Assembly: GCA_035222895.1 (NCBI GenBank)
Contig: JAVYIG010000165.1
Coordinates: 449,001 to 513,000 of the forward strand
Length of the DNA: 64,000 bases
Reading direction: 5' to 3'
Source of the DNA: Strongylocentrotus droebachiensis
Lineage: Eukaryota > Echinodermata > Echinoidea > Camarodonta > Strongylocentrotidae
Both the position numbers and the translations under genes were made by a program. Below are positions 48,257 to 60,712 of this stretch, one piece after another. Numbering within the stretch: the first letter of the stretch is position 1; each line of letters opens with the position of its first letter. The notes beneath the pieces are model-generated. The model saw only the letters and a list, made by a program, of their open reading frames with translations. It searched no databases and was not told the origin of the DNA.

Positions 48257-48499
48257 ACAGCAGTGCAAATTCTCACAACTTGACAAAACACATCTCACCA
48301 CTTCAGGTAATTATTTTCTTCTTTTAATGATCTTATTAAGTTATTTACAATGTGTGAAATGGAAAAAGAAACAGGTTCACAGAACACCTATGGAATTTCA
48401 TTCACATTTAAAACACAAGCATTTACATTTTCTTTCTCATGGAAATCAAATGAACAAAAGTGACCCACACACAAAGCATCCAACCAGACTCAAAAAGTG

Positions 48500-49838
48500 G
48501 AAGTACCCCCTCTCTTGATGCAATTGGGAGAGCTGAGATTTTCCTGTATAGGTGTCTCAGCAAGGTTTAGAATGATGAACAAAATTAAAATAATGTGTTC
48601 AACTTATTTTATTTTTATAGGGAACCCGTCTAGAAAGGTCAATGTTATTAATATGCTTATAATGCATAATGTACCTGGTTTTCTACATGAGAGCAAGGGA
48701 TGTTTGTACATGACAAGGGATGTTTCCTCTCTTCATTTTAAAAACAAAACTTATTTATGGTTCCACATATTCATTACAGATGGACAATGCTTAGATATAT
48801 AAAAGGATGCATCAAAACCACAACTATATGCACGTTTTAGCAAAAGGAAAGGGTGTATATAACCGACTCATTCCTCCTTGATAGAGGACTAGAAAACACC
48901 TTGCTAAGTTAGTCAAGGGTCTTTGTAGGATACTCAACAGGTAGAACATAAACACAATTGTATAGGCATCTGCAAGTTTATTAAAAACTACTTCAACATT
49001 TTACCATTTCCATGGGTAAGAAGCACCATAGTTAGATGAAACCTAGACGGAAAAATCAATCTATGCCACTCAGGGATATGTTGTGCTGAGACTTTCCATT
49101 AGGCTTCATTGAATGTGTTGGAAAAGAGAGCCTTAAAGTCGAAAGATGTTAAAAACTCCTCAAACCAGAAAGATTTTTATGTCTCTGGGATTTCCAAAGC
49201 ATCATCCATCGGAGCTCTTTATAAATTGTTATCATATACTAACTACTTTATGGGACGTCTTCACATGTTCATTCTAGTATCAGTAAGTGTCACTTTTCAG
49301 CATCATCTTGTTTTCTAATACATCCGAATGGGTGATCCAGAGTAAAGATCTTTATAGTGCATACAAAACTAACAAAATTGTCAACAGAACATATAAACTG
49401 GCTATTATAGGGAAACATTAATGAATCAAAGTAATCCTATTAAATACAATGTGGGATTTTTTAAATCTGCCTATCTTTAAAGAATCTTGAAATCAAATAG
49501 ACTTAAAGCCCCACTGTACTTCTTATAGCTACTTGCGCCCTCTAGTCTATATAGCAAACAATGCCTAATCAATGACCATTGGTCCCCCATGATCCCCTTT
49601 TTTTAATGTTAATTGAGAGCTAATTTGATGAGATAACCACCTATCAGTGACCTTGCAGGGAGGTGTAATCCTCATGGCCAAACTAGTGCAGAGGGGCTTT
49701 AAATTCACATGGGTGCTACAATCTACATGTACGTGTCATTTACAAATAAACATTAAATACAAAAGCTGACTGGTAGCCAGGTCCTGCTACCATCCCATCC
49801 AAAGTGATCCATCTTGTGTTGATACACTCTTCATCAAA
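48500..49838 (-). other. Possible 3' UTR of the unidentified gene
   Basis: AT-rich sequence after the candidate stop. Minus-strand AATAAA hexamers occur near 48976 and 48612. A TTAA-flanked MITE sits at 49507-49698, which argues that either the UTR contains a transposon or it ends before it. No coding seen. Confidence 0.25.
49507..49698. mobile_element. TTAA-flanked MITE, 192 bp
   Basis: AGCCCCACTGTACTTCTTAT and the inverted AAACTAGTGCAGAGGGGCT are its ends, with TTAA at 49503-49506 and 49699-49702. Confidence 0.75.
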
Positions 49839-49901
49839 AGATACCCATCTTGCGTTCATACATCGCATGAGCATTGCCCATCATCTCGCTGTTTTCAGGA
49901 A
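49839..49901 (-). CDS. Candidate last coding exon of the same unidentified gene
   Basis: After CCAATACAG at 49902 a phase-1 frame encodes PENSEMMGNAHAMYERKMGI then F and a TGA. With the 60644-60712 exon it gives an uninterrupted C-terminus, EFLYTVPENSEMMGNAHAMY and onward. The intron between them would be 10.7 kb, long but full of repeats. In phase 0 it would give only FLKTAR and stop. I do not recognise the protein. The stop is followed by about 1.2 kb of AT-rich sequence. Confidence 0.45.
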
Positions 49902-51883
49902 CTGTATTGGGAAATAAAAGAAAACAAAAATACACATTTAGTAAAATCTTTGAAACTTTTCGATGCAAGTGACTTGCTTCTTTCACATAGTTAAGCTAAA
50001 CAATTCCAATGGGCTTATGTTTGAGGCTAACTGAATAATTTTGGGATATTTAACCCAAATATACAAGAATTAAAATCACTAGCAGCTTTGGGCCAGCCGG
50101 AGAGATTATACATGTATCTCATGTTTCATGCCAGTTGTCACATGACTAGATGCAATACAGGGGTATAGCTACTTAGCTAGCACAGTCATGCAGCTAATAC
50201 AAGCATACAGATGTACCTCATGTTCTGTGAGAGTCTCCATACATGGAGTTATACAGGGACAACCCACGTCCAGTATGCAATGGGTTAAAATACTTCAACA
50301 TAGACTAGAGTGAATGCCCTTTTGGTTCTAGACAGGCAAGGTATATCACTCATAGACATATAGAGTATCAATAGGCTGGGTCCAGTACAGTATGACACTC
50401 ATGTTGTGAGAGAAAGTACTTCAATATCATGCATTATGAATGCACCATGGAATAGAGAAATGTCAATGTTATCAATGAAAGCCAAGTGAATCATTACAGG
50501 AAACAGATGGGAGGGATACAGGAGAAAGAAGTAGATTAAACAAATATTCACAGAATATTATTTAACTGACTCAGTTTCCTGTAAAAGGTGTGTGCACTTT
50601 GAGTGAGGGTGGGATTGAGAACTGAAACAGCGCCATCTACAGGGCACTGCATTTTAGAGTGCAGATGGAAGGAGACACACTCTCTCTCTTGTCTCTCTCT
50701 CTTGTCTCTCTCCCTCTCTCTCTCTTCTCTCCTCTCCTCTACCCAACCTCCCTCCCTCACCAATATCATCTCTATATAATTTATCATTTCGTTCAAAATT
50801 TCAACAGAAGTCATCTTCAAGAGCACTTTGTTTTCATGTATTTCTAGTCTTCTATATTTTCCTTCTCACTGTTTCTGTTACTTTCTTGTCTATTTTCATT
50901 ATCTTTATTTAGAGACCTGTCTATCTGTCTTGTTCCAACCAACAAGTAAATTAATGAATCCAGTAGGTTCCTTGAAGATCCACTAAAAAATAAAAATACT
51001 CTAACATAATCTTTTAGAACTCATACTGATGAAAAGATCAAGGCTATGATTAAGATAATATATAGTGGAAAGAATGGCATGCCACTGAACAGTTAAACTG
51101 TTTAAATTGAAATTTAAACAACATGATTTCTAAAATAAAACCCCAACTCATTTAATATAAATGGCAGACATCTTGAACTGTTTAACTGCACTTTTGCTTA
51201 TTTTATTAGGATATAAATAACTTTTAAAAATCCTGAAACTGCTTTATATAATGTGAGACACATACTTGATTGATGAAAGACTTCCAATCTCTTTTAATGT
51301 GTGGGTTTCCTAAAATAGTTTGCTTTACATCATCTTGCATCAGTCACTGTCAAATCTCTTTGTGGTCAAAAATGTGAAAGCTGTTCCCACTTCCATCAAG
51401 TTCTCCTCATTATGTACTGTAGCATGTAACCAGGCTAATACCTGGTCCATGTGAACAAGCCTTGTGAGGAGACAAGAAAACTTGATTTCCCACAAGAAAC
51501 AGGTGATAGAATAAAACACTTGAAAACAATTCAGCTTTGTCATGCTGTATCAATCCATCTATATCCTAAGAGAAGTGTCTTGGGAAATACTTGATTTCCA
51601 ATGTCGATCAACTTCGCAGGTTTCCTTCACCTCAAGTTTCCTGAAGGATCTAAAGCCTACTTCACAGACAGAGATCTCATCTCTATGTAGCTACTTCCTC
51701 AAGGCCTCCTCAAGAAACAAGGATCTTTCTACAAAACACAAGCTACAACTAAGAGCAAGAATGAGATCTTTAGATAGTGGAAATAAACTTCCCATTACTT
51801 GCAGAAATTCACATCTTATTTTGAGGCACAGGTAACAAGATGGAAATGACTTACTCAAGATTGTGAGGGGGGAAATCTGGTAA

Positions 51884-51987
51884 AATGACAATGACAAAGA
51901 CTGATGAAATGACAATGACAAAGACTGATGAAATGACAATGACTAAGACTGATGAAACGACAATGACTAAGACTGATGAAAGGACAA
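51884..51987. repeat. 24-bp tandem repeat GACTGATGAAATGACAATGA, about 4.5 copies
   Basis: Unit GATGAAATGACAATGACAAAGACT, abutting the AAT tail of the SINE to its right. It may have grown from the SINE tail. Confidence 0.9.
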
Positions 51988-52226
51988 TGACAATAATAAC
52001 AATAATACTAAATGCTGTATGCCCAGGGAAGCCTGATCAGCATCAATGCTGTTCTTCCTGAGGGCCCTGCAATTATTAATGCCTGAGCAACTGTTGGGTA
52101 TTCATTTACACTTGGGTGGAAAGTGACAAATGTCTTGCCAAAGAATGTTAGTGATAGGCTAAGATTTGAATCCACAACCCTCAGACTGAGAGTCAAGTGA
52201 ATGAACCACTATACCATGACACCTCC
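51988..52226 (-). mobile_element. Older tRNA-derived SINE copy
   Basis: Minus strand: head TGTCATGGTATAGTGGTTCA, B-box GGATTCAAATCTT, body AACATTCTTTGGCAAGACAT, AAT tail. Same architecture as 33194-33475 with more substitutions. Confidence 0.8.
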
Positions 52227-54343
52227 TACAAGAAAGCTGAAGAGGCTGATACATAATACTTGTAATGTCAACATCAAAGAGAGATGGTTACCCTAAATGA
52301 ATAATTCAACTATACAACGTTTCCAACACTTGATAAAACTAACCTCCACAAAAGAAACCAATAATAAAGCTCCTTGCAGAAAATAAGTTTCAGAATGATC
52401 TAACTTCATGACCTACAGGTCTCTGGATCGGAACATTCCTGTAACAGAATGATTTAGTGATCTAAGAACTTTTCTGAGAAAGACATCAAGTTATCATTCA
52501 ACTCCAGGTGAAGATGATAGATTTGGTATGGCTAATTTGTGAACCTTATTCAAATGAATCATCGCCATAATTGGAAGTAAATCCATGATTACATGAAGCA
52601 AGTCTTCTTACGGACAGGTGAGAGAAAGAACTCCTGAGAGAAACAAGATATAATGGATAAGAAAGGAAACTCAGGTCACATGACACACAGATCAATTCTC
52701 CGAGAAGGTTTAAGAGCAGTATGTGACAGGATTACATGTTTCCAGAGATCATGTGTTTGACTGTCACATGAGGCAAGGGTAAAGCAGCAATCAAAGTTTA
52801 AACAGCAAAACTCTACATGTACAAGAAGTGTCAAACAAAAAGATGATATTAATGCAGAAAGCTGTCTAGCTACTTGGGTACACATGCAAGCAGCGAGCAA
52901 TCACAAAATGTGGTATGAATTATTTGAATAGAGGATGAATACAATTTTTGTTTTTAGAGCATTACACAAGTTTCACAAAATTTTAGATAATAGTCATGTA
53001 ATAATCAAACTGACCACTCTTGAAAAAAAAAAATCATTTCAAGGTAAGTGTCTTTGGAGAAGAAAAAAACTCCCCCCCCCCCCCAATCGACGCAGAGTCT
53101 CTGAAACACTTCAACTGCCACTCCTCTATTTCATTAGAGGTTTGAAACATGAAAGCAATAAACTAAGATTGAAGTAAACTTCTTCAAACCGTATGTTGCC
53201 TTCAAAGTTGGAGGGAGAGTACTGATCAGGTGAATGAAAGAGTGATATAACATTAACAACAAAGTTTGTCTAATAATATTTTACAGTCTCATTTCTGTCT
53301 GTTTGTCTGTCTGTCTGTCTGTGCCTTTGTTTTGTTGTGCCTGTACATATCTCTTCAAATATTTCATTCCCCTTCCTCTTGATTTTTGGTTATTTTCTCT
53401 TCTCTTCCGCCATCCATAGGGAAGGGTAATGGGAAGGTCAAGGTGAGGTGTGCAACGGGAGTGTTAGAGTTCAAAGAGGGGATGAGCCCAAGCATGCTTC
53501 CACTCCTAAAGATGAACCCCCTCAAGACTCCGCCCACTTCTTTGCACCCCTGGATGCTGTCCTAGTGGTCTCAGATACCAGACTCCTATTTTACGTTGAA
53601 AGTGGAAGAATCTATTGTAGCTCGTATAACTTACAACCAATAACCATTGCCTGCCTTGAGTCATAGTCTACATCTCGCAAAGATCTACCTCTTCTACGAA
53701 AGAGCTTACTATCTATCTAGCGTTTACCTAAAAATGTCATTTTGGTTCAGATTCAAAAGGACAAAGCAGGGCTTTGGATGAGCAGACTAACTACACCCAG
53801 TCTTGTCTATCCAACTTCCTCTCTTTCACTCACTCAGCTCAGTGCGTGGAGGTTGTAAATTGTCAGGTGACTCCTGTTTAATAAAGTCTCTTTTTTCCAA
53901 ATAAAAAGAGGAGAGAAAAAGATGAGGTCCAAATAATTCATTTCTTGTAAACAACAGAGGGGATGCATGGAGGTTTGCAATAAAACTGTGAGCCCAAGTT
54001 TTCAAAAGAGCCTATTTTAATTCTGATCAGGGGAAATTATCAACCACAAGAAGCCAAAGGAATTTTTTTTTAAACGCAAAAATGCTATTTCATCATTGCC
54101 CTTGAAAAATTGGGTTGAGTCCCCGGCCTATAGCCACCTAGCAGGCTAAGTCTGGGCGGGAAGACACAATCGAACTGTGACAATTCTGCAATCAAGAACA
54201 TTTGAACAAGCTGGATCTAACACAATAAAGTTTTTGAACAGTAGAAATGAATGCTGGAAATAAAGCAGAAAGTACAAAGTAGGAAACAAAGTACCATGGG
54301 TAATTCATTGAGATAGAGGGCGTGCTTCAATGATAACAAGGGG

Positions 54344-54494
54344 GGCATTCACAAAACTTGTCATCAGTGACAAATGACAATTTGTGTTATAAGCTACTGA
54401 AATCCTTGCTTTTGATTGGTTATCAGCAGATTTGTCACTGATTTTTGTTATTTGTCATTGAAAAAAGGCTTTGTGACCCCCCCCCCCCCCCCCA
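54344..54494. mobile_element. MITE of the GTTTCACAAAGCCTT family, copy 2
   Basis: Contains GCTACTGAAATCCTTGC and GATTGGTTATCAGCAGATTT, the reverse complement of the interior of 45775-45924. Ends GGGGGGCATTCACAAAACTT and AAGGCTTTGTGACCCCCC. Confidence 0.85.
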
Positions 54495-55463
54495 GGTGTA
54501 TGATGGAGATACAATATATATATTCAGCTAAAGATGACTGTTCACTTAGAAACAGAACATGAACATTTGTTTTGAGATAAATAAGGATATGTGGGAAGTG
54601 CTTGCAAGATTTTTGCTCGACAGAGTCTGTGAAGATGGAAATATAGCTAAAAAATAGCTCTAAGAGTAAGAGTTCTCTAAAAAGGGTTCAAAATGATTGA
54701 AAAAGGGTGAAAACGAGGCAATAGAAATACAGTGATACTAGGAAAGTTCAACAGAGAGATTCACTAACAATAGGATTTCACATCACATTGGCATGCTGAT
54801 AGATTTTTAAAAGAAAAAGTAGGTCCAGCAGTATTGAAATGCAAAAGAAACTAGTGGAGGAGAAAGATAAGAAAAGAGGAAATAGGCCCGGCTACTTTCA
54901 TAATTTACAGAGTCATGGAGAAATCACAAGGATAACAAACGTAAGTGAGCGGAAAGGTTCAACAATGATGAGCACCAACACATGAAGGAATCATCTGATT
55001 AGAGCAAAAAGGGCTTTAACTAATATCCCTCAACATAAAGCTAACACCCTTCTTGCACTCAACAGACACTGGTAAAGTCCTTGGTTGTGGATCACATTAT
55101 AACAGTGTATGTAGATACTCTGTCAGCACTGGTACATCCAATCCATCCAATTTCTGTCCGTTTCTATTGGGTTGAAACAACATGAAAAGGAAGGCTGCCA
55201 AAATTGGCAACATCTGATCTTGATTTTGGGTAATTTAGGACTCGACATGATCTCTAGGAAACTTCTATCTCTGCCTGGAAACATGATGGAAGGATGAAGA
55301 GAATAAAAGATGCTTCCATCTCAATCTTTCTTCTTCCTTGGGTGGTCTCCAATCTTCTCTCTCATATCAAAGTCAAACTTCATGAAACCATTGTCATCTA
55401 GAAGATGTGTTCCTCTTAGCTTTGCTGGCATGATAAACTCTTAATCATTTTCCATTTTTCATA

Positions 55464-55590
55464 ACAAGTTTTGAAGATGAAATTACATGATTGTATGAAG
55501 AGTGTTTCCTGAGGTTACATTTGTTTACAAGTTTTGAAGATGAAATTACATGATTGTATGAAGAGTGTTTCCTGAGGTTACATTTGTTTA
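55464..55590. repeat. Direct duplication of 63 bases
   Basis: ACAAGTTTTGAAGATGAAAT through GAGGTTACATTTGTTT occurs twice without visible change, offset 63 bases; recent. Confidence 0.95.
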
Positions 55591-58404
55591 CAAGATAGAA
55601 CAGTTGTTGAGCGTGTGATTTGCTCTTAGCTGATATGCCAAACATAACATCTTTCATTTCCGCTTTCTTCAATACAATGAATATATTGTTGTTTCATATT
55701 AAAACTAAATTATTCAATTTTCATCAAACATGGTGATCTGATTTTGAGAGAAAGACTGTCAGACATAAAGAGGGAGAGAGAAACACATCTTTTCATATTC
55801 ATTCAATACTCTTTTGGAAGAATTCACCACTACAAGTACCTTAGAAGACCTCATCTTGATTTATAAAAAAAATTCTTTCGCAAATCAAAGAAACTAAACT
55901 AAATGTCTGTCCTTAATGGTCTTAGACTCCTTTATGACGTGGTCTCTGTCAAGTCTATCTTGATACCGATGTGGTTTTTATCTTCTGTTTATATACAAAC
56001 GTGAGTAATGGAAGAATCTGAATTGGAGGACGATCACACTCTGATATTTATTGTAAAAAGATGAGCAGCCAGGTAGAAGAAGCTTCACTGATACTGGCAA
56101 TGGTCATGACGGTTCCTTCCAAGAGCTTCTTTTGAACGTCAGGGTACTGGGTTAAGTTGTTGCACATCAAGTTTTCCTTTCACAAATATAAATTGAAATC
56201 TCCAAAACCTTATAGAGTGTTACAGGGACAAGCCAATTGTTTGATACAAACCTTTAAGGCTTACTTAAAATTACATGTTCCCACAGAATATAAGCTATCC
56301 AGTATAATATATCTTACTAATGCACACTAATTTCAATTATTATTAATCCAAACAGTTTGTAATGATTACTTCTATGACTATGACTGTAGCATAAAAGCTC
56401 ATATTAACAATCCAACATTGACATAAATCAAAGGAAACAGATATCTTTCTTCAGACTGAGGGGAAAATCTTATCAACCTCGTAGATGAAGTCTATAGGGA
56501 TATGTCTAGGGATTTTCAAAGTTATCAATAGAGACATTTTCATGGTTTAATTTGTTCCAAATTGTCCCTACATTCTAAAACAAATTGCCTGTATGTACCA
56601 CCAACATTACAGGGTGGGACAGGAATATGTTCTCTCAATTTGGCATGGTGGAAATTGCTTCCAAGGTCTCCCCACTAAATGAATACCTCAATGACATATT
56701 TATTCCATGAGACATAAATGTGCTCAAACTGGAACACATGCATTCTCCTCTAGCTCCATTAAAATCAATTTGAATTAGGAGTTTATATCAAGGAATACAT
56801 CAAGATTAGTGGTAATCAAAAAGAATTTAATCTCATGATCATAACGGCACTTTTAAAGTTGTGTTGATGGATGGCACTTGCCATTCCTGACCCTTCCCCT
56901 TCCCAATCCATTGACCAAAGAAAGTGGAAAGATGTCACAGGAGGTGGATGATATATATTTATCAATTCATTGACATATTCATTAACCTCATCTATTTCTC
57001 ACACATTCTACATCAAAAACACCATCCTACAAGAAAATAGTGTGCAATATAAACAGGAGCCCTGGTTATTTATTAAAGTATTGACATACCAAGGAGGGAG
57101 GGGCTCAGCAAGCCTATCCTACCATCTTCTTGGATACACCATGGATACACCATCACATCTCAAACCTCTACCCCTCAGAAGAAGGGGTGGGGGAGGGGGG
57201 GGGGGTAACAGGGGCAACTAAGTTTATGTACCAAGTCTGCAACCCATATACTGAATTTATATAGATCCTCATGAAAAGTCTCATAATTCAATTTCTACCA
57301 GTAAACTGTAATATAACTGGAATAGCACCCCTGCTCCCACCCCCATCACAATCCCCTCTGGATTTAAAATGGATGAAAATAAATGCCAAATAAGCTAATC
57401 AATCTGGCCTTGTACAGAATCCAAGACAAATTATGAGCCACATGCTTCTTATTACCAACTCCAATCCATTGGAAGATCACTGGTAGAAGGAAATAAGAAA
57501 GTAACATTTGAATCTATCTGACTGGTTCCCTTTGCTTTCATATCATTCATTGAACACATTGCTATGTTTTTTCCTGTGGCATATATAGTTGGGGTGGGTT
57601 ATGCTACAACCTGAACTCCTTTTATTGGTACATGTTAGTATGGTGTGGATGGTATAGATATGTGAAAACAATCCTTTGAAGTGTACAATACCAAAACTTC
57701 CAAGTCATTCCCACAATTGAAAACAGAATATTTATCATTACACATTCAATAGTCTCAAACAAAGATTAAAAGATACTCGCCATCATGAAAAGTTTCTACA
57801 TGGTAGTACATGGTACCAAGAGGGTTACACTCAGTAAGCAAATTCAAATGTCACACAAGAATGGTAACCCATAACATGTGAAGTCCTACCAATCATCACA
57901 TCTCCTCCTACATACAAACCAACTGTTATTAATCTCAAACTGGGAGTTGGCTTATTAGCACCAGTCAATTACATCTCTTCCTTCCTCTTACCCATGATTC
58001 TGCACTTACTTGGATTGAGATGATTTAGCAAGAATAACATGAACATGCTAACCTCAAAACCCTACATATAGTTTATTTAAATAATGCTTTCCTGCATGTC
58101 AGAAGGTAACATAAAAGAAAAAAACAAAAGTATTAAAAATAAGTTGGAAGTATGTAACATAGTGAAATAAACCAATAGAAATTGATGTTCCAAGTTTAAT
58201 TTTTTTTTTTTTAAACATCTAGACTGTATACTACATGTATATCAACCCGTCCCCCTCCCAACAACAACAAAAGTCTCTCTCTCTCTCGTTTATTTCATTT
58301 CAAGATTATCCTCAATTTCTATTAATACACATACTACAACCTATTTCTACCCATTGACTTGTTTGAACTTGTTTATCTTGTATCTTTACAGTCTGTCTAG
58401 AGCA

Positions 58405-58500
58405 GTAGAGCCCCACCCCAAGCCAAACCCTAACAGGTGTTCTATCATGAGCGGTAGAGCCCCACCCCAAGCCAAACCCAAACAGGTGTTCTATCATGAT
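58405..58500. repeat. Direct duplication of 49 bases
   Basis: GTAGAGCCCCACCCCAAGCC through GGTGTTCTATCATGA is repeated with one or two changes, offset 49. Confidence 0.95.
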
Positions 58501-60138
58501 CAAGACTCATATTTTTATCGGGATTTACACCATTCTGTGTTAACCTTCACTCAACCGCTTTCCATAAATCTGTTAATGACAAAAGCATCTGCATATCATT
58601 ATCGCCTGGGGATTAAACAAAGTGCACAAGTTCAGCCATCATAAAAAGTTGGATGTTTTGATCAAGAGAGAGAGGAAGAAAGTTGAATGATTTACCAGAG
58701 GCTCAGATAAGATTCAACCAACACAAAAGTTTATAACCGATATGGGAGGTAGTTTCTCACTAAAAACCACCAGTAAATCACTTCTACACCACCTACTTTC
58801 AACACTCTACAACATTACATGGTGAAATAGAAAATGTTCTTTAGGACTTCCCATATCTTTATTAAAATGATGGTCAAATTATGAGTATATAAAGGAAAGC
58901 AATATTTAAAACAAAACAAATTCTACTTGAGGGGTCATTGCTTTCTTCTACACAGCTTACATGTTCCTAGAACCTTGAAATTGATATAAATGGTAGCATT
59001 CTCTTTCAATACCCAACCGCATACTGTTTGTAATGAAGGGTTTAGACAAGAAAATGCAGGGACTGTCGGCAGTGATTGGGTTAAAAGGAATAGTCTTGCA
59101 TCTTAAAGGCATTGTTTAACAAAAAAAGAGGTTCAGACATTCAGACAAAAGTACAAAGACAAGGGATAACATAAACTTACAAAAAAGTAACTGAAGAAGG
59201 AGAAAAAGGAATGGGGGAAAAGTAGGGAGGGAGCCACTGAGAGAAAATCAAATGAAGGAATATAATGAAAGAAAATTGTCAAATCCTATTTCTCATTCCC
59301 ATGTCCCCCTCCTTTCAATGTTCTACAAGATGACATACCCAAAATAGATACACTACCTAATCCTATTTCCTATGTAGAATCATGGGTAGACTACATGGAT
59401 CGGAAGGAGTGGGTCATCTTTCTATACATGCTCTATACTGTCAAATTAAATCGTCTTCTTATATTCATCCTCTCATGACTACTACAAGTCTATCAGCATT
59501 CATGTTTTAACAACCCAATTTAGGATTAACAGTGGTGACATACATGATTGGAGTCTGTAATCTTAAAAGTCAGATTTGCTAGGTTCCAGGATTAATGTAT
59601 GAGGTTGGTAAAAACTGGTTGGAGGCACATACAGATGCACAAAATAGGCCTAAGAATGTGAGAGGAAAACTAAAATGCAATGGTAATCTCTGTCTAATTT
59701 CCCGGGTTTTAAGACCAAGTGTTAAACCCAGCATCAGGTTTAAATCTAAGTAGAATATGGATCAAAGCATTTGAGTTGAGCAACTAAGTTACAACAAAAC
59801 TTTCAACTTCAAGTCATGCCCAACAACAAATACTTGAAATTAGCAGTAGATTCATGTACCGAATCAGAATATTATATTACTATTTCCAGCTTTTTAAAAT
59901 CCAAATTCAAATTCATCTATTCATCACATACGGTATAGCACTTTTAACCATTAAATCCATACATCAATTAATTATAATCACACTAGAAGCATGTCATGTG
60001 ACTGCCACTCCTGCCCTGAGGGCATAAATCTATACATCCTGATATGCTTTCATACAGGAGGGAAAGAGGAAGAAAAATAATAATAATAGCTACATGTAGT
60101 TCTTATATATCGCTTTTTAGGACCGAGGGCCCTCTCAA

Positions 60139-60402
60139 TGAAAAAGAGGGGGAAAGAGAGAGAGAGAAGAGGGAGAGAGAGAAGAGAGAGAAGAGAGAGA
60201 GAGAGAGAAGGGAGAGAGAGGGAGAGAGAGGGAGAGAGGGGGAGAGAGTGGGAGGGAGGGGGAGAGAGGAGAGAGAGAGGGGAGAGAGGGGGAGAGAGGG
60301 GGAGAGAGGGAGAGAGAGGGGGAAAAAGAAGAGAGAGAGAGAGAGAGAGAGGAGAGAAGAGATAGAAAAGAAAAAATAGAAAAAAAGAGAGAGAGGGAAA
60401 AT
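60139..60402. repeat. GA/GGGAGA-rich purine tract
   Basis: About 260 bases of A/G with only rare pyrimidines, 240 bases 3' (on the minus strand) of the candidate exon at 60644-60712. Gives long false frames on both strands. Confidence 0.95.
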
Positions 60403-60643
60403 GGAAAAGGGGGTACCTAGGATTGTACAACACATGCTCCATCTGTAATTGTTCCAGTGAATTTCTACCACTAGTCCAATTCCTACATTCAATCCTGGAC
60501 CTACCACTAGACCTAAACCTTACCCTAAAAGTAAACCCAACATAAAACCCAATCACAAACCTAACCTGACCCTACATCTTTATCAAAATGATACAAGACC
60601 AAATATCATCACTGCAAGCATTGCGAAAGAAAATGTCAGATAC

Positions 60644-60712
60644 CTGTGTATAGAAATTCAAGAGCCATTTGTTTAGATCCACTGATGAAAACAGGTCTAA
60701 ATGACCAATATC
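60644..60712 (-). CDS. Candidate internal exon of an unidentified minus-strand gene
   Basis: A strong acceptor (TTTCTGTCTCTCTTAG) and a donor (ACACAG|GTATCT) bound a 69-base segment open in two frames. Phase 1-1 reads YWSFRPVFISGSKQMALEFL then YT and joins in frame to the candidate last exon at 49901. Phase 0-0 reads DIGHLDLFSSVDLNKWLLNF then YTQ. I recognise neither. Confidence 0.45.

Larger units (their letters stand above)
49902..60643. other. Putative large intron of the unidentified gene
   Basis: No exon with both good splice sites and a recognisable protein was found on the minus strand. Contains CT repeat (50682-50735), 24-bp tandem, SINE, MITE, 63-bp duplication, 49-bp duplication and a GA-rich tract. 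A possible plus-strand splice pattern at 52968-53444 is discussed among the findings. Confidence 0.35.

Noticed and set aside
60050..60556. 168-residue minus-strand Ser/Leu/Pro-rich frame
   Set aside because: Produced by the GA tract; only the non-repetitive end resembles protein, and weakly.
60500..60580. CCCTAA-like repeats as a telomere remnant
   Set aside because: Units are too irregular (CCTAAACC, CCCAACAT, CCTAACCT) to call telomeric.
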